Origin: Tridacna crocea
Taxonomy: Eukaryota; Mollusca; Bivalvia; Cardiida; Cardiidae
Assembly (NCBI GenBank): GCA_943736015.1
Contig: OX031063.1
Location: 41,742,672-41,806,671 of the forward strand
Reading direction: 5' to 3'
DNA: 64,000 nucleotides
In this document: positions 53,160 through 63,700 of the stretch, piece after piece
How the letters are laid out: every line of letters begins with the position of its first letter
Numbering within the stretch: position 1 is the first letter of the stretch
Position numbers and translations under genes: made by a program
Notes under the pieces: generated by a model
Told to the model about the DNA's origin: nothing
Databases searched by the model: none
What the model saw: the letters and a program-made list of their open reading frames with translations, nothing else

Positions 53160-54762
53160 TTATTTCATCACTTTTGCATACAAATCGTTCCTGTCGTAAG
53201 CTGAGTATGTTTGAACACCATTTTGTTTTGAGGATGTGTTGTTTCCATAGTATAGAACGTAGCCATCCGAGGATTCCGAGTTCTGACGTATTCCAATGAC
53301 GTTATTCAAAACGTGACCATTGTGAATTGCGTTCATTTCATATGACGTAGGCCTAGTATCATCGTCTAGAATGTTACGCCGAGATGTAAAATCATTGAGC
53401 TGTTTTGTAGAAGAAGAACTGCTTCTCCTATGCAGTTTGTCAATCGGGGATTCTTGTGGCAAAATGAAGACGTCATCGTCGAAAGATACCGAGTGAGGTC
53501 GGGAAATTCCGTTCTGTTTCGCCGGATGATCGGAAACTCTTCTGTCAAATGTTGAATATGCACTCGTGGTATTCGTCTTTACCTACATCAGGAACAGTTT
53601 AAGATAAAAATGTCACATGACTAACATTCACTGGTGAGAACATTTGATTTTCAGCGCTGTTAATTTAGACCGTCCACAGCCTACTAATATTTGCCAACAA
53701 AAAATGCCAAACAATACACCTTTAGAGCCCAAGTTTAAGATCCATTATTTCTCTTCCAAACCCTATGTTTTGCCGGTTCTAATGAATACCTACAACATAG
53801 GTCTAAGCGGAGAAAAATTGATATTTTCAATGTTGAAATCAAAATCACTCCCTCTGCACCTTTTCTTTTCTTCAGAAAAAAAATCTCATTAATCTCCCAT
53901 TCATTTTACATCAATTATGGGTATCGAATGCCCGAAATACCACATTATATCTAGCAGACGCCTCCTACATGTATATTTGTGATGCAACTAATCACTTTTG
54001 AAAACATTGCACCAAGGGGAAAATATTTAAATGTAAAATCTTTAACTTCTGTTGACAACCGTACTTTACAAAAATGTTACCGAAGTCTTCAAGTGGGATT
54101 ATTTAACCCTTTCCCAAATAGCAAATTTTAGACCAGACCAAATTCAAAGCATTTTGCAGATGACAAATTAACAGTTGCTAAAAAGATGATTTTTCTATAC
54201 GACAGGGTAGAAAACATTGTGGGAAAAGGAGAAAATGCTGGTTACCAGCATTTTCTCCTTTTCCCAAAATGTTTTCAAAAGGCTTCCATTCCTGACCCGT
54301 AAAAACCGGGGATTGTTTGGGAAAGGGTTAAAAACTTGTGTAACCTTTAACTGTACTTTAACACGAGCAGCCCGATCTTGAATCTTCACTGTCCCATAAG
54401 GAGATGTTTTCCTCCCATAGACATGATTTGAAACAAGATTATTCTGGTTTTAAGTATCGGCCTTAAGGTTGCATTTCATTTGTATAGTATAAGGGTTAAT
54501 GTCTTTGTAAGTGTATTAAAAATTGACTTTTCATCATCATCAACATCAGTATCATCATTGTTCTCATCATCATCATCATCATCATGGTTATTAATATTTT
54601 CTTGACAGAGAAGATTTTGCAAATATTTACCGATTCTCTAAAGCCTCCTGAATAGTCTGATGAATCGTACTCGGACCCTTTCCTTGTACGTTTAGAGAAT
54701 GAACTCTCGGTCAACCTTAACTGACTCCGTCTTCGACTATGACGGTCGTAGGCGTTTTGTAC
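53160..54762 (-). CDS. aGPCR exons: cytoplasmic tail
   Basis: 54762-54631 (VQNAYDRHSRRRSQLRLTES ... GGFRES) and last exon 53582-53160, 140 residues plus stop. Both acceptors are followed by GTA (TAG/GTAAAG at 53582), resembling a recursive splice site. Confidence 0.87.
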
Positions 54763-57700
54763 CTGCAAGTGTCAAGTTCAGTATGAACATATGTTCTTTT
54801 CTGGATCCGGTGTAATGCAGAAAAATGACCCCCATTACAAAATGACCCGTGGGTCATTTCTCGACGTAGAATAATGACCCATGGGTCATTTCTCTACGTC
54901 GAGAAATGACCCATGAGTCATTTCTCGACGTAGAATAATGACCCGGGTCATTTTTCTACGTCGAAAAATGACCCACGGGTCATTCCTCTACGTCGAGAAA
55001 TGACCCGGGGTCATTTTGTAATGGGGGTCATTTTTCTGCATTACACCGGCTTCAAATAAACAAAAATGGTCTCTTACTTTGCTCAATAAAAGGCCACTTT
55101 CAGAAAGAAATTGAGTTTCATTTAAGATGCATTTCACTAATAATAACAGACTTCATGTCACGATTTTTCGGTTATTTAACGAGAAATATTGGTAGAATAT
55201 TGTTTGATATTTCATGTTAACTACCAGTGAAAAACAAAATTGTGTTGTACATTGACGTACCCCCACGCCCCCAAAGAAGGAGGGAGGGGGTTAGAAGAAT
55301 GAAAGAAGAATGAAATAAGTAGACTATTTGTTTTTGCCGGTGGAAGATCCAAATTTTATGTCATCGAGGTAACATAATCGGTAATATTATCACGAGTGGA
55401 GCAGCCACTCGTGAAAATATTACTGATTATGTTCACCCGATGACATAAATTCTTTCACCGTAAAAAAATACCCTTTATTTCGTAACCTTTTCAAATCCTG
55501 AGTTGATACAATTTTTCAGACTAAGTTTAGCAAAATCATCCGACTTTCCTCATTCAACAGATTGAAGCCAACTTCTTTGTTAAGTCTGGAACGTTGCATC
55601 GACTGAGCATTTTATAGACCCTCACTCTAGTCAGATATTGTCAGTGACAAACGTTCCAAATAACAATATCAGACTGGAGTGATAAGAAGCCTTTAGAAAA
55701 CATTGTGGGAATAGGAGAAAATGCTGGTTACCAGCATTTTCTCCTTTTCCCACAATGTTTTCTACCCTTCACAAGACAAATTTCAATTTTTCAGTCACTT
55801 TTATTTTGTCGTCTGCAAATGCTTTCGATTTGGACAAGCCTAAAATTTTGTCGTTTGGTAATGAGTTAAACCCCTTTCTTACCAGAGCGTGGCTAACCTA
55901 ATTATAAGTTTCAGTTTAAAGAAAATAGATAATGTCATAGTTGGCATTGGCTCATACTTACGTCAACACTCAACAGGCAATGAAATACAAAGAAAAAGAC
56001 CCCCTGAAAAAAGAAACAAAAAATATCTTTAAAAAAGATAAACAGCGTTAGAGATACTTAAGCATGAATATTGTAACCCTTTTGCTCGATATGATGTAAA
56101 ATAATGAAAAGTAGCCTTACGAGCACTTGCCTGCTTTTCCTCACAGTTTTTCATCTTGTTGAAAAGTAGCATTTTGTCATTGGGTTACGCTTATGAAAAT
56201 ATTTAATTTCCAAGGAGGACCAAAAAAAGTATCATTCTAGTAGTAGCAACGGTTGTAAGTGCTGGTTTCATAAACTGGGAAGAAAGTATGGCAGCAGGGA
56301 CCGTCGAATAAACATATGCATATTTCTGACCAATCGCAAATTACCATATATTCGTTCTGTATCAGTACCATGAAGTGGGTCAGCTGGGCCGAAAAAAAAT
56401 AATACACTGTAAAAGTCTTAAGCCAAGTGCATATCGCTTTGTAATTTCACTCTTTACCACATACTCCCGAGTCTTAACTACCAAAGAAGGCATAGGAAAA
56501 CATAACCCCGAATCTAAACTACCAAAGAAGGCATAGGAAAAGAGGAAAATGCTGGAAACCAGCATTTTTTTTATTTCCTACAATGATTTTTACCTTTCCG
56601 GAAACAAATTAAAATGTTTGATTCACATTTACTTTGTCCTCTGTAAATGTTTTTGGCTTTGGACATGTCTAAAGTATTGTCGTTTTGATAAAGAATTTAA
56701 CATTTAGGCTGCTAGGCGCGACTCACTGACCCTTTGTGGACAGTGTAGATTGAGATCAGATTGCACAGAACGTGTAGTCTGATCTTGAATCTGCGCTATC
56801 CTGTATGGAGATGTTGTTCCTACATATAAAATCCGTTTGGTTTGGTTTTTATTATAGGCTTGAAAGTTTCACTTCTTCTATTCAGCAGGTTGAGCTTAAA
56901 AATATTAAATGAGACTGGTAAGATCTATTGAAGAACTTTGTAATAGCGTACTACACATACCTGCATTGAGTTAAAGAATGTGAATAGATATGTGAAAATG
57001 AGTGTTTCCTTGTCGGTGATGGAGAGATAGCCAAACACCCATGTGATTCCCAATAACGGAAGGAGAACACACGCAGCCTTTAAACCACTTCTGAAAAAGC
57101 GATTCAAATCCAATTTACCCTAAACATGCAATGTTTGGAATGTACCAAATAGAACCTGACATGATATTCATGAGTAAAAGTATATTTGGTGTACTCTGAC
57201 CTTAGGTCAATACCGTCCATTTGTTGCAAGCCTGTAAGATTAAAAATTATTCATTGTTTCAGTGGGTTAAACTTTTTCGCTATCGAAAGAGATAGAGTTC
57301 AAATATTTGGAACTGAAAGAGACCAATCTTACAAGCTTTTTTTCCTATGCAAACATTAATTTAAAATTACTTAAAATAGATGTTATGGATCCATAGTTAT
57401 GCGTCAGCTTGTCTGGTATAAGCATCAGGAATGCCTTAAATCTCCCCTTGCCTGAGCATAGCATATGACTTTATTTTCTCAACGTTTTCTGTGGAATACT
57501 GCAGAATGCAAGTACCCATCTGCAAAAGGTAATGAAATAAGCTCAATGTTGTGTTAAAGAAAGTTAACAAAAAGTAAAGTCAACATACTTGACTGAGGAG
57601 CGTTCCTCAACAGCGGACTTAGATCCTTTCTCCATAGATTTAAACATGATCCGTATCACCACGATTAGCACGACAGAGTTGATCTGCAATCACACAATGA

Positions 57701-60700
57701 AACTAATGTATGACTTAATCTAAAAACCAAAAATAAAACAAACAAATGTCTTAATATAAAACTATACTTAGACAAAAGCAAACAAATAAAACGCCATGAT
57801 TTAATCCGTTAAATTATAATTTAAAACAAACCAATTCGTTATTCTATAAAAACACAAGATCAAGAAAAAAATACACTCATACACATACACGCTTTGATTT
57901 TGTCTGCAACAAAGCAATAAAACAAAGCTATTGTGGTACTCAAAAACTAAGTCATAAAGAAGAACGAATTTGGTGTTCTGAAACTACACGATGATGATAA
58001 CCTAAAGTGGTGATCTTAAACCACCCAATACAGACAAACAGATGTAGTGATTTGAAACCACATCATAGAAACAAACATATGAGGTGATCTGAATTCATAC
58101 AGTAAAGACAAACGTATGTGGTGATCTGAAACTGCACAATGAGGACCAACATATAAATGATCTGAAACCACACAAACACGAAAAACAAACGTGGTGATCT
58201 GAAATCACAAAACAAAGACAAACCAATTTAGTGATCTGAAACTACGTGAAAAAAGACAACCCTTTGTGGTGAGCTAAAAACAAAAAACACAAACCATTGT
58301 GGTGATCTGAAACCACGCGAAAAAGACAAACCAATATGGTGATCTAAAACCACACAAAAAAGACAAATCTATATATTGATCTGAAACAACAACAACAACA
58401 ACAACAACAAAAACCAATGTGATGATCTGAAACTACACAATAAAGGACAAACTGATGCGGTGATCTGAAACCACACAATAAAGACAAGCCTATATGGTGA
58501 TCTGAAACAACACAATAAAGACAAATATATGTGTAATATGAAATTAGACAATAATACAAACTTATCTGGTGATCTGAAACCGCACGAAAAAGACGAACAT
58601 ATATGGTGATCTGACATGTAGCGCTAAACTTTGACTGAAGTTATTTACTCATGCACGGGTGCTCTTAAAAGCATTTAATACAAATTTGAGTCAAAAGGTT
58701 ATAAACTGAGAGAGAATGATGCAAGTTTTTACATACCACAATAACGAGACTAACTGCAGGTATAAAAGCTACTAAAAGGACTTTGTGTGTGAGCCAGCAT
58801 CTGTAACGAAAAAACGATAATTCAATATTTCAAAAATCTATAGTTGATACCTTTCAGATTATTGTAAGAGATTATTGTAAGTATTGGTATACATGTATTA
58901 CCATTCCTCATTGAGTCCAATCGTCCTGTCTCTGCGAAACATGTGCATGCTTTGTATTCGCATCATTATAGATCACTTATTGTCAAGTCTATAAGCCTTT
59001 CAAAGGATTTCAGTAGAATGCGTCTTTTCCTTTGGTTGGAAGAAAAACTATTAAAGTTATAAAACGAAACAAAACAAAAAAAAAGCACAAAAAAGTTTCG
59101 AGAGTAAGGCTTATCTAGTACCCACAAATCGACAAAAGATGAAGATATTAATAATGTATCTTTTCGAATTGGAAAATACTCACACTGCGCCAGTTCCGTA
59201 GTCATCATGAAAAATCCCAGCTGATATTCCAACTATTACAAAAGGTACCCCTTGAAATAAACGGAAAAAAGAAGGAAATTTCACTGTGCACTTTCTTTAT
59301 AACTTCTGACCTCAGGGCTAAAATTGAATAATCTTAGTAGGGGTCCAATGGATAAAGCTTCACACGAAATTTGGCAGCCTTATGCCCTAAGCTTAAGAAC
59401 TAGAAACCTTTAAGAATTTTCACTACATAAGCCTATGTGAAATTTGTGACCCTCGGGATGGAGCATTTTTGACCAAAGACAAGGAAATATCAGTTTAAAC
59501 GATTTTCACTATTTTTCAGTTTTGTTGCCACGGTAACCAGAGTTCTTACCAGAATCAAATTCGTTGGCAAAGTTATGAAGAGGAACATTCTGCGATATTC
59601 ATCAAAATCAATAATGGATGGGTATTTCAAGAGAAGAAATGAAACAAAACGCACGGACAGAAGGACGCATTGAAGTACGAATGTACGACGGACACAGGGC
59701 TATGACATAAGGCTTGCTTGTCTTCGGACAGTGGAGCTAAAATTACAAGCTAATCAAACAAAAAATGTTGTAAGAGAGACACGAATCTCTGTCCATATAT
59801 TATGAGCCACTTTTTTACCGAATGAGCAATACTTGCTGTGTAACAACCGACTGTGTTCAAAACGTACGTGTAAATCGACATGAGGTAGCAGCTACCCCAC
59901 TCTTGACAAATCTGGAGACAATTTACAGAAAAAAATGATTTCCATTCTTCCACTTTTGAAGATTATCAGTTTTGAAAGATTGCTTACAATTTCCGACACA
60001 TAACCTAGAATCGAACAGCTTTACTTGCCTTGTTTACAGCTCAAAACATAATTCACAACAAAGAAATGTTTACCCCATCCTATGAGGACATATTTCTTCA
60101 TGTTTGACTGTGATTTAAACACTTTCACCAGAACGAGGTACAGATGAGCGCCCTCTACTAGCATCCAGCAAAACATGGCCACCAATACGTAATGTAGACA
60201 AATTGCCAGCACTTTGCATACAACCTGAAAGTGAGATATTTTCAACTTTTACCGAATAATCTCGTGTTATGCGACACTGACGAAGATGGCTTATGAAAAT
60301 ACTGTGGGACAAGGAAAAAATGCTGAGCACTGTCTCATTTCAACACAATGTTTTCTACGCTTCGGCATCAAATTTGTTATTTTGAGCTACATCTGCTTTG
60401 TAGCTCAAAGTTTATTTACTGTAAATGTGCATATGTGAAAAATCACCGTTTGGCCTGCTAAAGTGTTATGCATGGTACTAATGAAGAATTGACACTAATG
60501 TGTCTATTGGCGCACTTACCGCGGTTTAAGAACTGAAACACTTTTGGAAATTTCATTGTACACAAAAAAGACAGAAGAACAGATCAGATCGCAGAAATAA
60601 CATTATGGTCATTTTTATATAAGTCATGCGTTTTGAAAAAAGGACATAACGCATCTGCAAAAAGTATCAATTCCGGTCAGCATGCGCAGTCCGAGAAGGC

Positions 60701-63700
60701 TTACCTGGGTCGAAAGTTTTTGTTATGGTCAATTTTCTGTATGTCAAAAGACCAATGTAAGTCATAGTTCAGTTGATTGTTAGACAAAAAAAATATGAAT
60801 CCATATTTATGCTATGACATGCTTGGTGTAATTCATCACGGAAATGCACTAAACTCCCTTGTGCCTGAATATGGCCCATATCTGTGTACAACGGCAAACC
60901 AGTTTAGCTTTAAAATGGTAGTTTGCTGTAAAACTTACTTTATTTTCCGTTCTGTCAATGCCGACCAGAAAGAAAACTTGTACAAGTATTATAGTCAGTG
61001 CTAATTGCTCGTGAATCCGAACTCTCTGGTTTTTCAGTCTGGAACAAAAGATAACAGTGCAGTTTTGAAATTTCTTTACAAGACGACAAACTTTTTTATT
61101 CGTTTATATTGAAGGCATCTGTAGAAGACCAATAAAATATAGGTCGAAGGATAGCACTGCATTTATTTTTGAAAGGGTAATAGGTATTATATTAAAGGAG
61201 GAAATGAAAATCATAATGATAAATAATAAGCATTTTCTCTTTCTTCAATCATGTTCCCAAAATCTTGCTAAATTGAAGTCGAGAAAATGTCGACAAACAT
61301 CACTTGTAGCCAAAGTCAGATACAGACAGTACAAGTTTAATGAGTCGTTCAACAAAACATAGAAATAGTTATACATATGTTTCATAAAAACGCTTTTTAA
61401 AGTTTTCCCGTGCTTTTGTCTTTATCGCTTTGTTGCCTTTTAATTTTACATTCTGAATATACTTATTGAAAATTTAAATTTATACTGGTTAAAAATAAGC
61501 TATAAACATGCCTGAAGAATTCAAATACCACGATTGAAATACAACAACCAAGAATCGAGAGAGCACCGCCTCCGTATGATAAATAGGTTAATATCTTTGC
61601 ATCAAAATCGTCTATAGCAGTCTGCAAAATAGATAATAATAATTATAACAATAATAATAATAATAATAACAGTCAGCAGAAAGAGGATTCTTATTAAAGT
61701 GTCTGTCCATATTTGACTTATGAGACAACTTTGTTTGGCAGGTTTACTCCCTTTTAGAAGATGTGCATTAACATGTAATTAACAATTGGCAACATTTACT
61801 TTTCCTAGAAAGATTCTGCAGGCAACATAATACTTTCTTATCCCTTAATCAAACAGTGCTGGTGTTTTAACGACCCTCCATCCCTCAAAATGCTCGCTAT
61901 TAATAGCTCCACAAATGTCCTTATCAGGAATTTCAGTCCTTTGATTTATTTCTTTCAAATTCTTAACTACAAATACCGTATTATTAATGTATCTAACTAA
62001 ATCATTGCCCCCCTGAAACAAAAATAGAGTAGAAAGACACCTTTGACAGCATTTTTATACGTTATGTATGATCCATGCTCTGACGATGATGTCCATGATA
62101 TATCAGAGATGTATGATACCATGCAAGTCATCACTATATGGCCTGCTTCACGCGGAAAGGGGCATTCGGACATTTGCGTAAAGTGTCGTCTCGGACCAGC
62201 CTGCGCAGTCCGCGCAGGCTGATCCGAGACGGCACTTTACAACTACATTAGATTGTGTGCTACAGTAGACTTGTGCGAAACAGAAAATTAAATAAAAACG
62301 GAAAGTGTCGTTTCGGATTAGCCTGCGCAGACTGCCCAGGCTGATCCTAGACGACACTTTACGCAAATGTCCGAATGTCCCTTTTCGCGTGTTGCAGGCC
62401 ATATTATGAATCTATAAAATCCATTACGTATAACAACTGACTGAACCTATGGGATAGATCGATCCTTTAATACACAAAATATTGACCAATAGCAAAATGT
62501 TTCGACTCAGGTCCGCCTGCGTGAACTGCGCTGGCTGACCTGGGTCTAGGCTTGTTGCAGATACGTAAAGCCCCATTTTCACAGAGCAAAAGTCATATAT
62601 AAAATCAAGAAGAAACGAGATTCAATACATGGATACATAAAAGAAATGTACTACAGGAAAACTTACAAAGTTTTCAAAAGTGCTCTTCTGCAAGAGCGGA
62701 AAAAAGTATACGATGTTTCTAGATCCGAATATGTCACTACCGACCTCGCACCGAGACCAAGTGCTTCAAGTTATAGCTTGCGAGATCAAGAGTATTTGTG
62801 TTCAAAACTCGGTTCGGCACAGACTTTTTCCCAAAGAATTTAAATAAGTCATTGGTCTACGATTCAATCCGTTCTCACTACCAAACATAGTATCTGTTAT
62901 TCGACCTTTATATCGAACCAAAAGCATCAAGTAGCATATCCGGGCATGTACTCATGCACCTTTCCAAACAGTATACCTAGTTTAATTCTAAACTTTTTAT
63001 TTAAAAAAAAGAAACACGATTTCTGATTGGGTAAAAGACCAAAAACTGTGTCCATTTGAAATTAAGACGACTCATGTGAAGTACAAAGGGATATCTTACA
63101 GAATGTTTGTAAATAGGGCTGTGAGACTAATTCTGGGTCTGTTTTCACAAAAGAAACTCTTTAGAAAAGTTTTGGTCTTATTCTCAAGAAATTTCTAACT
63201 TTGAACGTAAAACAATTTCTGATCACAAGTTAAACAAACCTCTACGTCATAAATGTCCATAAGAACAGCAAAGTTTGTGAGATGGTTGCAGTAGCAAACA
63301 GTGATATTCTCGTCACTTTCGACTTCACTTCTTATACAACCAGAGTGCGACCACCGGTCAGTTTTGTTCCTGTTAAAATGAACATTCTATATAGAGAATA
63401 TTAAACTGGGTGTGATATTAAAAGTCAGTCATTGGAATGGGGGAGTAATGTGGTTGAAAAAAGGACGAGTTTTTAACCCCTTCCCAAACGACAAACTTTT
63501 GGACTAGACTAAATTGAAAGCATTTGCAGACGACAATTCAAGTATTGCTGAAAAGATGATTTCTGTCTATGATAGGGTAGAAAACATTGTGGGAAAGGGA
63601 GAAAATGCTGGTTACCAGCATTTTCTCCTTTTCCCACAATGTTTTCAAAAGGCTACTATTCCAGACCCGTAAAAACCAGGGATTGTTTGGGAAAGGGTTA

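Noticed and set aside
62646-62843. 65-codon + strand open frame
   Set aside because: Antisense to an aGPCR intron; no homology. The useful signal there is the - strand microexon.
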